Below are positions 44,306-56,470 of a DNA stretch of 64,000 nt, piece by piece. Position numbers and translations under genes: made by a program. The notes beneath the pieces are model-generated. The model searched no databases, had not been told where the DNA came from, and was given only the letters and a program-made list of their open reading frames with translations. Positions within the stretch are counted from its first letter, which is position 1, and each line of letters starts with the position of its first letter. Source of the stretch: Dipteris shenzhenensis (lineage: Eukaryota; Polypodiophyta; Polypodiopsida; Gleicheniales); NCBI GenBank assembly GCA_047967505.1, contig CM106541.1, one strand, 5' to 3'.

Positions 44306-47300
44306 CCCTTCAAGGATCTTTGATTTTGGTGGGTATGACTGTAGTTTGACAAACATGATTATACTTGGCCGACATGATATGCAATGTGAGTCATACAGGA
44401 ATTATGACTAGGAATACTCAAGCCTATTTGTGGATATTGTCTTGTTTATGGAATGGAACTTGGTAGTTCTCTTGATTATTATTTAAATACACTAAATACA
44501 CTGTGACAAGTATTCTTTTAGGTTCATCATCAACATATATATTTCACTTTACCTTAGCTTAGTGAACATGAAGACTTTGAACAAGTAAGACATTGGTAGT
44601 TGTCATGGAGAATAATACTTGAGATCACCCATTATTTATATAGAGGATATATAGATTTGCGGGATTTGTTCCACCAATGAGTGGGGATGTCACCCCCTGT
44701 TTGCAGATTTTTATGGAATCTTGGTAACAATCTTTACTTTATATGTGAAATATAGAGATGGAGCTAATAGAGATCATGAACTTACGTAATAGTGGAGTGG
44801 CTCCGTAATTTCCACCCTTTATATTAATGAAATACTCAATGGAGAACTGGAAGTAGATGGGAACATTCGGTTTGGAATTTCAACAATTACAAACGAGGAA
44901 TAGTAAGAAACCTTGTTGATCACTTAGTGTAACTGGAATCCTATTAGATTTCTCAAACTATGATATGTTTGGAGTTTTGTAAGGGCAAGAATTTGAACAA
45001 AGAAGCATGCATTCTTTAATTAGAAATTTTAAATAAGAGATGGGAACAAGGAAGGACCACCATACCCTTGGGGACCCTTGAAAAGTCGACAATGCTTTCT
45101 TTACCATTGAGATAAATTATATGGATTGAACTTGTGACACGTGGATAGTAATAAACCTTGGGCTACACTTTTGAATTGATTTAGCTGACCTCTTGGACTT
45201 TATAAAAAATAGTGAGGTTGCTATTTCAATCTTAACATCTTTGGTTTGTGCCCACCCTTCAATTGCAGTTATCCTAACAAAGAAGGAAAGGGATACTAAT
45301 AGGGATATGCCCCCAAGTCCCAATCATGTAGCTTTTATGTTTGTACACAATGAGCTTGTATGATTATTATAGGAATTAAAGTTTTGGGCGTAATACTAAG
45401 TTATGCAACACATTAATAATTTTCACATATCTCTTCTAAGGTCCCTTATTATTTTGGGAGTAGTGGGAGATTGTGGACAACGAATCCTATGTTATGTGTT
45501 ACTTTTGGATTGTAAATGGTGTACTTTAGAGTGAGGATTTGTATCACTCAAAACATTTATGAAGGTAGTAATGACTTACTAGTGACACTTGAATGGCGGT
45601 ATCTATAAGCAAAGTGTCAAGAAGAAAGAAGAAAGAGGGGAGATAAAGGACATTCGTAGTCCTATCAGCTAAATCATTCACGAGAAAAATGGGAGAGAGG
45701 CTCGATTTTGGTTTGGATACCTTGCACACTGCTCGAGGAGTAAGGAGCCTGCCTGAGAGTTGAATCATCTAGTAGTGCTCAAAATGCCGTAAGGGGTATC
45801 CCTTTTGTCTCATGCACATGCTGGCATACCAACACGCCATGGCCCCACCATCGAAGCCATGGAAAGCTTGCATGGGTCCTACTGTATCCTAGCGGCCGGA
45901 AAAGCCCGAACTGAACGTGCACAGTGGATGCATGGTTGGATGGCGACTCCAGTTTGCATGCCCATGCATGCAACCTGCCAGAGTAGAGTAAATGCTCATG
46001 CTCCTCATTTGAATCTTCTCTGACTTTCCTCCTGGCAGCCTCAAGGTGTCATGAAGCTTTGCCTCCAAAGCTTCCAAAAGGTTCATGAAGCTCCAGAGTT
46101 TAGGTTGATTTGGACACTCGTTTCTACTCAAAATATCAAAGTTGTATTGCGTTAAGCATGTTGTGTGAATCCTAGGTGCTCAGAAGGTGTTCGTTGCAAT
46201 AGAGGCATCTCAAGCTCAGATTGTGCTCACTGCATCAGCTTTCACTGTTCCAGCTTCAGCGCATGTATGTTCAACATGCTTGTGCTTGTGTTCTGTGTTT
46301 TACTGGTTTCCTTTCTCAGGTGCATCTGGGTTTGTTTCTGTCCATCTTTACAACACATCTCTTCTTCGTCCATATATTCGAATTTTTCATCTCTTCTTCG
46401 TCCCCGCTCCGTCAGAATAACACCACGACCCAATGCACACTAGCACATCTCGCTTATCTCTTTTCGAATTGAGCTGGAGAGAAATGTGGTGTTTCCATTC
46501 TCTGCGTTCTTTGTTCATTATGTTTCCGTCCCCATTCGATTGTCCGAACCGTATCCTTAAGCTCCGAACCATACTTTTGATAGCTGGAGAGGATGCAGGT
46601 CACAACCAAGTCAATCGCAGCATAATCGATTGATTTCTCTCATGAAACTAGGGATTGCATCTGAAATTATGACCCCATGAAATGTAGTTCATATCACTCG
46701 CTTTGGCCTCCAAGTATAGAAATCATGTCCTCCACGAGGGCGGGTCAACATAGTCTTTAGGAACTGTCTCTCATAAAACATTAGAGGCAATGGTGGTAGT
46801 GATTGGACCCCACGATGAACTCTTTCTCTCATGACACGCCTTCTCTCTTCGCGATTTTGAGAGCACAATCAGAAAGGGTGATGTTGATTACGCTCAACAA
46901 TTGTGGTTTGAAAAATCCAAATTTCTCCAAGCTATTTAGATTCGATTTCCCCAATTTGGAAACCCCTCTCAAGGCCCTAGTTTAATGAAACCCACATCCT
47001 TTGCTAGACAAGAATATATGAATTGATTGAAATTGTGTTTGGAAGAAATGATTGAAGTGGTGTTTGGAAGAATTGCACGAGTGTGGCAATTTATTGCAGG
47101 TCCCTTTTTCCTTGAGGCGCTTGCAAAATGGTGGAACAACCAAGTTATACACTTATGCGTCATGAGGAAGATGTGAGTTACACATTTCGTTCTCTTGTTG
47201 CTATCTGGACCCTTTTATTGTCTCCTTAAGCTTTGTCTCATGTAAATGAATTTGGTTTCACTCTTCTTATGTCTTTGTATATAAATTTGGTTGGTTAATA

Positions 47301-47454
47301 CATTTAATTAAGCATTTGTAGATTCATTAGTTTATTTTCCTCGTGTGAATATTTAGTTTGAGGAGCGAAAGCTCCAATCGATGGCACAATCTGGATCTAT
47401 CTCAAACTAGATTGTCACAAATCCCCCTACTCATAAACATATGCATATTATCTG
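44304..47454. other. Anonymous region
   Basis: No confirmed gene. At about 45457-45471, GGGAGTAGTGGGAGAT followed by TGTGGACAACG resembles a polypurine tract and LTR start, but no partner LTR is present. A 46187-46270 frame (VFVAIEASQAQIVLTASAF) looks weakly exon-like without a family match. A 25 bp tandem duplication lies at 47026-47075. Confidence 0.35.
47026..47075. repeat. Tandem duplication, period 25 bp
   Basis: ATTGAAATTGTGTTTGGAAG/AAATG is followed directly by ATTGAAGTGGTGTTTGGAAG/AATTG. Confidence 0.85.
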
Positions 47455-47516
47455 AAGGACAAATTGATGTAATGGATCATACCAAAGTCTATAGTTGTGA
47501 GTGATCATGTGATTGT
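47455..47516 (+). repeat. Truncated copy of an LTR start
   Basis: TGAAGGACAAATTGATGTAA onwards for about 60 bp matches 48910-48973 with two differences, then diverges into a (GT)n/(GA)n microsatellite. It may be the left LTR remnant of the element whose right LTR is at 48910. Confidence 0.75.
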
Positions 47517-47536
47517 TCTCCTTTGGACGCTCAACA

Positions 47537-47537
<1 letters not shown>

Positions 47538-47603
<66 letters not shown>
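47538..47603. repeat. (GT)n(GA)n compound microsatellite
   Basis: About 15 GT units followed directly by about 18 GA units. Confidence 0.97.
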
Positions 47604-47607
<4 letters not shown>

Positions 47608-48187
47608 AAGACAATTCACCCTCCACCTTCTTCTTCCATTCTTCCCTCTTCTACCCATTTTTGCTTAAGCTTGTTCTCCCTCTATGCTGCACCATTTCAC
47701 GAGCCCTTTCAGCTGGAGATTCCTCTTGATAGGGTGCACTTTGTGTTCAGAGGAATTGGGAAAATATGACCTACATAGCCCATGCCGATAGGATTGCTAT
47801 GTGACGAACTTTTATTTCATACGACCTGTAGAAGAAAAATTTGGACCAGCCCTCCTAGGTATAGTTGGGTGACCTTATGAGCTAGCTGCTATTCCAATTT
47901 GAGCTCATTTGGTCCACTGAATGAGGAGAAAACGTGAAAAAACCAGTCGAATTTATAGCAGCTCCTACCGGCGACATGACGTAGCATTGCGCGATTTCTT
48001 GCCAAAGGATTTTTTCTACTATTCAGGGCTTCTTTTGCCACCAAAAGCCCCTTCACAGCCTCTATAATCAGGGCGAATTTCACCCTCCAACCGATCTTTG
48101 TCTCTATGGGCAGATTTGCTTATATTTTGGTTAAAGACGGTTGACTAGGGAATCAAAATTTGGGGCTTTTATACTTGACTGAAAGTT
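47604..48187. other. Anonymous stretch
   Basis: No gene or repeat recognised. Confidence 0.4.
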
Positions 48188-48545
48188 TTGAATATGTTTA
48201 CTATGTTTCACCCCAACAACTCAGTCATGAAGCTTATATTCATCATTATACTCTTGCTTTTCTATGCGGATGATATGATGCTTGTGCTCTCAAAGAATAT
48301 GTTCTCAAGTTTCACTTGCTTGAGTCTATTTGTCAAACCTTGTAAGGCATTAGATACTGTCCTTGTGGTAAGACCTTGCCTAGAATTGGATACTTTGCTT
48401 CACATTGACAAAAAGATTATACTTTGGTATACCAAGAAGATACACAAAGAAGGAAAGCTTTGCTCCATTGACACCAAGTATAATGCAATGGATAAGCAAG
48501 TTTATGAGTCTGATATAATGGTGGCTTGGAAACGATGCTAGAAAA
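48188..48545 (+). pseudogene. Possible copia RT fragment
   Basis: An open frame contains IFIIILLLFYADDMMLVLSK, which resembles the catalytic LLLYVDDM box of copia RT with YADD, and a later IDTKYNAMDKQVYESD. No other RT block is secure. Its location inside an apparent LTR pair (47455 and 48910) supports the call; otherwise it would be weak. Confidence 0.4.
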
Positions 48546-48895
48546 AGATTGCCATCAAGGGGGGGGGGAATTTCCTCACATCTTCAAAGTAGATTTTTTA
48601 TGTGTGTGGTCAATAAGGTTCTCTGCCCTAGGATGTCCGCCTTAAATGATTGTTAGTTTTATGTGAGTTTCTTGTCAGACCTATGGGGACTTCCCATGCA
48701 TAGTCATTGTCCTGTCTTCCAATTGTAAACCAAGAGACCAAAGTCAGAGTGAGATCATGTTGGGGTGAGGATGCCCAAATGAGTCTACTGTTGATGCAAC
48801 TAGAGTGAGTGCCAGGTTAGGATCATGAGTGTTGTCACTAGAGGTGGGCAAGCCATGAAGTTTCCCATGGAGTACTGCTAGGGTTGAGGTCATCA

Positions 48896-49255
48896 ATTTG
48901 TGGGAGGGTATGAAGGACAAATTGATGTAATGGATCATACCAAGGTCTATGGTTGTGAGTGATCATGTGATTGAGTGTGTGAACACGTGTGTGTGTGTGT
49001 GTGTAGGTGTGCTTGAGTAAGGTGTGACTGATGATGTGTCAGTTAGTAGGTGTGAATGAGTGACACTAGGAGTGTGGTGTGTGATTGAGAGATTCATGGA
49101 GATGGTTGTGGATCTAGATGCTCACTATTGAGTGTAATCTATGGATGTACCCAACGTCTATATAATGACACTCTCTCAATGACTAAACAAGCTTCATTGT
49201 TCATCTTATTGCTTCTATCTTATCACCATGCTACTTCAACATTAACAACTTAAAT
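48896..49255 (+). repeat. Polypurine tract and 3' LTR of a copia-like element
   Basis: TTTGTGGGAGGG is followed by TATGAAGGACAAATTGATG. The LTR-like segment includes a (GT)n run and a TATA-like TCTATATAATGACAC at about 49157, followed by a downstream part ending near TTCAACATTAACA. The start is duplicated at 47455. Confidence 0.5.
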
Positions 49256-49509
49256 ATGTAAGGATCTTAAAAAGAAGAAGAAGAAGGTAAGGATTGCAAC
49301 TGTATTAGAGCTTATGCTTTGTGCTTATAAACAATTGAACAGATCATGCACACGTTCGGGCTGTTATGTTCAAAAGTTTAAATGCACAAGCACATGTTCT
49401 TATACTTTGACAAACTGCACATGCGCATATGAGCAAATGTATATATGCACATTAGAATACAATGAGAGGAACATTATATGCAAACAACTTTGATCGCTAA
49501 ATACACTTA
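49256..49509. other. Anonymous stretch
   Basis: Nothing recognised apart from degenerate beginnings of the ATATGAACAT repeat that follows. Confidence 0.4.
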
Positions 49510-49735
49510 CATATGAAGATATAAACATATGAACGTATAAACATATGAAGATATAAACATATGAACATATAAACATATCAATATATGAACATGTGAACTT
49601 CACATATGAACATATAACCATATGAACTTCACATATGAACATATGAACTTCAAAAATGGACACGTGACCATATAAACATATGAACCTATGGACATATGAA
49701 CTTCACATATGGACATATGAACATAATCGAAGACT
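49510..49735. repeat. ACATATGA-type minisatellite
   Basis: Tandem, variable copies of ACATATGAAC and AACTTCACATATG give a higher-order unit of about 30 bp. The - strand ORF rich in Cys, Tyr, Phe and Ile (49400-49663) is a product of the repeat. It is not a CRISPR: there are no unique spacers and the host is a eukaryote. Confidence 0.9.
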
Positions 49736-50073
49736 ACAACTGTTGCCCACTGACTTTCCATTCAGGTATTGTCGCCTGGTCTTCTTGTTGCATCTTGGCT
49801 TTCCTACATGCACAAGGGAAGGACGTGTGGTGTTTTCCTTGATGAGTTTGGAACACTTAGACCGATGATTACATTTCTCAATAAGAGGCCTAGCCCTTTG
49901 GATGGAGTTTCCAAAACCATCATCAATGGCTTGGAGTGTGATGGAGGGATGTAGGGTTCGGTCGCCCATCCTTGCCTTCAACACCTACAGATCTATCACG
50001 GCTCGGGCTACCATGGCTGTGTCTTGAGAGACCAAGAACTCATTTCCACCTATAGCATCTCAGACAAAAAACA

Positions 50074-50830
50074 TCAATTAGGCCACAAACCTGTAACTCT
50101 TAAGTCCAAGGACATCTCAATGTTTTGCATTTTTACTTGCTTAGTTTTGCAGTACGGACATGTACCCTCAACCCCAAGTTCATGGCAAAGTCTCTCTACC
50201 ATCATAAGTCTATCGGGAGTGGGAGTGTCTAAAATGCAAACACATTCTTTTGGTGCATGGGAGGCATCAACTTGATCTTTGATTCCTGCACGTTCTTGGG
50301 AAATCATGTTCTCCTGAGACAAATTTGTAAGAATGTTACCAACATCATCATCAAAGCGCACTGTTACTAAGCCATAAGAGTACCTCGCAAGCCTTGGTTA
50401 TTGAACTCTATGAAATTACCACCGTATAAGTGCAGTGCTTCAGCAACAACCATTTCCAAGGGAATGCCATAGAGGATCAGAGCCTTTGCTTGGTGCTTGT
50501 AAAAATTTCCCTTGCAAGACCAGTCACAATCACAACATGCGCACTCGCAATTGGCATTGTACATGGTATACCTTTCCCCGGCTCTTGACATGCTCTTGGC
50601 CATAGCTATGAGGTGGTCCCCTTCGAGAAAGGTGATGTACTCATTCGGAATGTCCTTTGCTCAATGGATAATGTTCTCGATTATGCGCTCAATATTACAA
50701 TTCCTTTTGAATCCCTTGTTCTTCACTATGTCAACATACCAATAGTAAGGTAGGAACTTACACAACAACTTGTCTAACAACCAATCCATACACCAACCAA
50801 TGGAGCCCTACAAGAAATCTAGATGTCAAT
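50074..50830 (-). pseudogene. SWIM zinc-finger protein remnant (MULE-like or domesticated)
   Basis: Reading the - strand from 50830: WCMDWLLDKLLCKFLPYYWY, NIERIIENIIH, EYITFLEGDHLIAMAKSMSR, then ANCECACCDCDWSCKGNFYK followed by H. The last part is a SWIM-type finger (CxC...CxH) in which the final Cys is Tyr, so zinc binding is probably lost. After a stop and frameshift near 50365 a 95-codon stretch continues with DDVGNILTNLSQENMISQER and GVEGTCPYCKTKQVKMQN. SWIM fingers occur in MULE transposases and in plant host proteins; without a catalytic domain I cannot tell which. There are at least two stops. Confidence 0.6.
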
Positions 50831-50949
50831 GAGCTATGATATGACTCTATGGCACTATTGGTGTCCTGATTTGCGTGAGGCAAGTGTGGGGGTTAAAGAC
50901 CATTGTGCGTTAACCCCAATCTGTACAATACTTAAATACATATATATAT

Positions 50950-52705
50950 GAATGACACAAAAGATTAGGGTGTTCTGCACCATCAAAACTTGTGTGGCTC
51001 TTTTTTGGCTCTCCTCTCTCTCACCCTCTTTCGTTCTGCTTCCATTGAGAGCACTCTCAATTGGTATTAGAGCTCAGGTGGTCTGTCTGATGCTTGTGGG
51101 TGGTCTAGCCATGTGTGCGTGCCTGGAGTCTACTGCTCTAGCTCTATGGGAGGATGGAGCAAACCTGTGGGTGCTTGTTTGAGCCTGTAAGTGGTTTCTG
51201 GAAGTCTTTCAGTGGTTTTTTGCAAGCCTGCAGGTGGTTTTGGAGCAAAAAGATGTTTTTTGATGATTCCCCTATTCGTTTCAATGACGACTAAGAGCCC
51301 GGAATGACTTGCAGAGGTAATCATTGCTTGTTTTTGGTGTCCATTGCACCTTGAGAGTTTAGAACCCCTTCATTCTTGGATTTTTGACTCATTGTCTCTA
51401 CTTTAATGTTTTTCTGCCAGTGTGTTGGAACTAAAGCTTGAGGCAACCATTCGTAGATCTATAAGTTTTGGTGGACTCGAGAGGTCTTAAAACATCTGTG
51501 TTGCTCATCATTCACATTCTGGTGTTGTTTACAAATAGATCTATTTGTAAAAATATTTTTTGGTCCGTGTGTTGGACCCGGTAATTGGGACCACAGTTTC
51601 CCAAACCATATGTTTCATTGCATTTCAGAGTCCTGAAAACCCCTACCTGTCAATTCTTGCATGATCCTGTGGAGATTTGGAGAAGCTCTATCTCTCTGAG
51701 ACGTCGAATCATCTCTTTTTTTCTCTATGTTAGAAATCATTCAAAGGTTCAATTGCAAGTCAACTACAAGGGTTAACTGGCTTTTACTCTCTCATCGGAT
51801 AAGATTTTGGAGTTTCAGCAGAAAGGAGAAAAGTACAGATTACATCACTAAGTCCACATATGCAATAACGTTTATGTTTATGAGGTAGCTCAAATTTTCT
51901 TTGCAGTATCGGCCATTGCCTTGAGGTCGTGATTTTGAGCATACCTTACGCAGATCACTTTGGTGACAGTTTGATCCATGTGTGATCATTCGTGGTGTGC
52001 ATTGGGTGTTGTGCTATGATCTCTTGGATGAGATTTTGTAGATGCATATGATCATGTACAACATTTATGCTTGAGTCTTTTTGGCACTTATTGACATTGG
52101 GATTGCCATTGTTTTGCCATTATAGTTGGCATTTTCTTTTAGGCCAGATTTGCTCATATGGTTGAATAGTATATGCACATGAGTCAATTGCATTTTGATG
52201 CTTTGAGCCTTTGAGGTTTGGTGATATTACCTTCCACTGTGACATACACATTTGGGTGAACCTGGTATTTAGTGTGATTCTTTCTTGCAGGCACTAGCAT
52301 TTGGGATTTTGCTTTATTTGCATCATGGCATCCTCTTCCTGTTTGAAAATGAGTTTTTCAACATTAAAAAGTTTGATGGGACAAACTTTTCTATGTGAAA
52401 AGAGAAAATAAGGGATGCGCTTATTCAAAAAAGGCAGATTAAACCCTTGGAAGGGATTGCAGCTAAGTCTACTACTATGTCTAAGGATCATTGAGTTGGA
52501 TGCATTAGCAAATTCTACTATTAGAATTCATCTTGCAGAGTCAGTTTATTTCACAGGAGTAAATGAGCAGACTACAGAAGATTTGTGGTAGAAATTATGT
52601 GCCACTTATGAGAAGGTAACTGCCTCTAATAAAGTTTACATCATGAAGAGGTTGTTTGAGCTGCAGATGAAGGAGAGGTTGTTTGAGCTGCAGATAAAGG
52701 AAGTT
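50950..52705 (+). mobile_element. Copia-like element P: LTR end, leader and gag start
   Basis: A pyrimidine-rich LTR end (CTCTCTCACCCTC...GAGAGCACTCTCA) is followed at 51062 by TGGTATTAGAGC, a one-base variant of the initiator-Met primer site. A leader of about 1.25 kb, related to that at 59580-60325, leads to gag at 52330-52705: KKFDGTNFSM-stop-KEKIRDA, KPLEGIAAKSTTMSKDH, DALANSTIRIHLAESVYFTG, KLCATYEKVTASNKVYIMKR. Three Trp codons appear as TGA or TAG. A 27 bp tandem duplication closes the readable gag, where another LTR element begins. Confidence 0.75.
52647..52700. repeat. Tandem duplication in gag, period 27 bp
   Basis: AGAGGTTGTTTGAGCTGCAG plus AT(G/A)AAGG is repeated head to tail; in frame, so nine residues around RLFELQ are doubled. 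Confidence 0.93.
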
Positions 52706-52944
52706 TCATGTGTGCATAGCACCATCATGTGTTCATATGTGCATAGCACTAAATCAATAGAGTGCTATGCAGGAAAGGGTTAGATGCCATAATACTAACC
52801 CTAAATGGGTTTATATATATTCTACATTTTCAACTAAATCTAGTGTACAATTAGTCATTTGTGGTGTGCTCTCCAGCTGTGCCCTCTCTCCTCGTCTCCA
52901 CTCTTCTCCTCTCCCCTCTTCATATTTTGTCATGGTATCAGAGC

Positions 52945-54980
52945 TCCCTTGCCTTCTGTCGAGGCATTGCAATCCGTATGAGAGAGTGTGATTGAGTGAT
53001 TGAGGTTCTCTTGAGTGTTCTTCGTGCAAGTTCACTTCCGTTGAGAGAAGAAAAATTCCATTCAGTTTCGTTCATGAGATAGGAAATTCCGTCCATATTT
53101 TCGTTCATTGCTTGAGTTCTTTGTGAGGATTTCCATTCGTCCTTCTTGAGAGTTTCTTCATGATGAGAGAGAGAAAGAGTGAGTTTCCCTATGCGAGAGA
53201 TAGTGAGAGAAGCCTTGTTGAGATTTGTTGAGATATCCTTGAGTTTGCTCTATTGTTTGAGAGAGAGAGCCCGAAGCTCTACTGATTTTGAGAGAAAAGA
53301 TTGAGAGAGAGAGAGAGAGCCCGAAGCTCTACCTACAAGCACATATGCAAGACATAACCTCTCCAGCTGACAGTATCCAATAGCTCCATCGAGCTCCAAA
53401 ACTTCAATGCCTCTACAGCTAGCAGCCTTATTTTCTAAGGCACCTACATGATTGTTGTTGTGAAACAATAGCTCCCGCCCACTCCAATGAACGGCTTCTT
53501 AGCAGCCACTAGTAGTGAAGGCACCATGACTCCCTCGCCCACGTTTGGCTCCTCTACAGTAGCTCTGCAATGACTCTAAGGCTCCTAGCCACCTACGTGT
53601 CTCCATACCATATCATGCAATGAAATAGCGAGCAACAATGCTTCAATAACTATCATGAAAATCCCCTCCTTCAATAACCACACAACAAAGGATAAGTGGC
53701 TGACAATGACCCTCTAGCCACAATGAACTGTAGCAACTCCAAGCACATCTTGCTCCAGCAAACCTGCCTTAGCGAGCGGCCAAGCAAATGACTCCATAAG
53801 CAAGCGGCTGCTCGACAAATAATGAGTAACAATAAGCTCTATGGTCGCCATAGCTAGCATGGCTGACAGAATGACTACGACCTCCAACAACATCCTATAA
53901 GTGGCCATCTCCTACAAGTGCTTCAGCCTCAGCAGACCTTGCCAGTTGCAATGGTCGCTCCACAAGCTCCACTGCCAGTTGCATCTTCAATGACTCCCTG
54001 GACCATTGCCATCGACTCACCTATAGCTCTCAAAATCCCTGTCATACCGAGGAGCCTCAATTGAGTGGCAACACTCCATGCTCCATAGCAAAGCTGTGCT
54101 TATCTTCCACATAGCTTCATTAGGAATGAGGTAGTGACAAAAATATCTCCGTCATTGGAATCTCTGATAGATTCTATTAGTATCCTAAAGATTTCATCAC
54201 TCTAGCTTCAAACATGTGGTAGATAACAACACGCAAGGTTACCACTTGATCTTGGTCAACAGATTGCCATGTGGCAACCTTGTCACGACACTTCAACAAT
54301 CCAGTCATGGGTGCCACATTAGCCATTTGCCACATCACCTTGGGTGCCATGTCAACATCTAGCACCCCATTTGCCACATCATCACCTAGCCATGTCACCT
54401 TGCCACATGGTAGATAAGCCTAGTCAGCATGCCACATCATCAACTGATCCTAGGTTAGTGAACAAGACCCTAAGTTACCCAACCTAACCATGGTTAGGTC
54501 AGCCTATGCCACCTCAGTTGTCCAGTCAGCACTGACCCTTGCAGGAACAATTACCTCTCCATAGGCACAGTCTTCCCACAACATGTGCACACAGCTACCA
54601 CATCACCACATGCTCCATTAGCACACCTCTTGCTAAACACAACTGCCACATCATCACTATATGTGACTCAGAGTGCCACATCATCACTATGTATTTTCAC
54701 TCTTTTTTTGCCTCTCCACCTAGATCAAGCCGTATCTCTTGATCCAGGAGCAACTTGAGGGTGCTATAAAAAGGTGAAACGATCAATTTTTCATGCTCTA
54801 CATGCTTGTCACATCATGCGTAAATTTCAGCGCAAGTATCACTCACTTTTGAGCCTCGTCGACAAATCCACTTCCTTCATGCACATCAGCCTCTACATCG
54901 ATGCATCTGATGTAGCACATAAAAAGAACCAAAGAAAAGAAATTATTTGATGTTCTTTCATCCATCGATAGTTGGTATAG
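52945..54980 (+). other. Long leader of element R, low coding content
   Basis: About 2 kb between primer site and readable gag. It has (GA)n runs (53163-53320) with a repeated GAGAGAGCCCGAAGCTCTAC, and from 54230 to 54700 many phrases like TGCCACATCATCAC. No gag N-terminus is found; an insertion into the element cannot be excluded. Confidence 0.4.
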
Positions 54981-55129
54981 ATCTAGATCAGAGTAGACTA
55001 GATCGCCATAAAGGGGACGCTTCATCAGCAAAGTCAGAATCAACATCAGCATCATCCTCAGCAGCATCAGAATCAGCAAAGAGGAAATCATTCCAATCGA
55101 GGAAGATTCCAAGGACGAGGGAATGCATC

Positions 55130-56450
55130 CACCAATGTGTCAAACATCCAGTGCAACTACTATCATAAGTTTGAACACTATGAAAGAGATTGCTGCAAGA
55201 AGCAGTACGACCAAGGTGGTCAATCTAGTAGCAATCGAGGGAATTTCCATGGAAGAGGAAATCATCGTGGCTGACATTCTAGTCACAGTCATTTTGCAAA
55301 TGAATATGGGAATATGTTTCTTGCAAATAACGAAATGCAGAAGATTGATACAATGTACCTAGACAATAATTGCAATCTAAAAGAGGATTTCAGCTATCAA
55401 GTCGACCAAGCAAATCAAGATCCTTGGTACATCGATAGTGGTGCATCATATCACATGAAAAATCATTAAGAATGGTTCACAGAGATGAAACCATTAGAAG
55501 GTCCAAAGAATGTCATCTACACAGCAGATAATACACCGAATCCAGTTCAAGGGCCCTATGAACAATTTTACTCATACAAAAGGATTAGTGAAAGATGTAC
55601 TCTATGTTCCAAAGCTCAGCAAGAACCTCGTCTCAATAGGTTAAATGATGGAACACAACTATCAAGTCATCTTCGACGGAGATGAATGCACTATCAGAAA
55701 CAAATCCATAAGATTTTAGCTAGTAGGAAAAGTTGTCAAGGAAGGATGCTTGTACAGAATGCTAGCTATAGTACCAAATTTGCATGTCATGTCAGCTCAA
55801 CCGCAATAGATGCCACTATCCACCAAATGGCACATTGAGAGATATGGTCATGTCAATTTCAAGAGCTTCCTAGATCTCAGGAATTAGAATATGGCAATTG
55901 GGATTTTGAAGCTACAATTTCTTGGAAAAGTTTGCGAAGCATGATGCTTCGGCAAACAAAAGCAAACCAACTTTGGTAGAAATACCTCTCAACATACAGA
56001 TGTATGGGGTTATGCATAGACCGGTAGCATCAATGGTTCACTTTACTACTTGACTTTCATCGATGACTACAACAGATATTGTTGGTTCTACTTTTTGAAA
56101 GAGAAATCTGAAGTGTTTTCCAGATTTCAAGAATTCGAAACCATGGTAGAAAACTAGACAGGCAGAAAGATCAGAGTCATGAGATTAGATGGAGGAGGTG
56201 AATGTGACTTCAGTATTCATGAACTTTTTTTTTTGGAGAAAAAAAGGTTTATCTTTATAAACAGTTCATAAGATATACATTGATGGTTCACAATAAAACC
56301 GCATTTTTGTGTATCTCACATAAATGCATCATGGTTGGCTACAGTGAAGAAAGCAAAGCATACAAGTTATATGATCCCATCAATTGCTGCAAGATCCTTA
56401 TATCCAGAGATGTAATCTTTGATGAGGAATCAGAATGAAAAACCTCAAAC
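55130..56450 (+). pseudogene. Copia gag end, protease and integrase (element R)
   Basis: The best frames give RGRFQGRGNASTNVSNIQCN, the defective knuckle, GGQSSSNRGNFHGRGNHRG, then the protease core WYIDSGASYHM, the pre-integrase VLYVPKLSKNLVSIG and YQVIFDGDECTIRN, the zinc-finger His pair and the integrase core as above. At 56222-56310 a filler rich in T and A replaces the integrase middle, after which FVGYS-like blocks return. Not translatable as it stands. Confidence 0.8.
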
Positions 56451-56470
56451 ACACAGGAGATAGACTCACC

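Larger units (their letters stand above)
52709..56470 (+). mobile_element. Copia-like element R (LTR, primer site, gag end, protease, integrase)
   Basis: A probable LTR (about 52709-52932) has a TATA-like GGGTTTATATATATTC and ends TTTTGTCA; the perfect primer site TGGTATCAGAGC follows at 52933. Gag shows NIQCNYYHKFEHYERDC near 55150 (a zinc knuckle with Cys to Tyr at the second Cys). Protease has YIDSGASYHM, and integrase has [38 protein letters not shown] and MRLDGGGE. A deletion of roughly 130 codons then brings in MVGYSEESKAYKLYDP and ILISRDVIFDEESE. RT is absent. Stops are frequent and mostly at Gln codons. It appears inserted into element P. Confidence 0.78.

Noticed and set aside
44031-44411. 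Cys-Val and His-Thr rich ORFs
   Set aside because: Translations of a (CA)n microsatellite.
49510-49735. Regular repeats that could suggest a CRISPR array
   Set aside because: Units are contiguous and variable without unique spacers, and the DNA is eukaryotic; it is a minisatellite.
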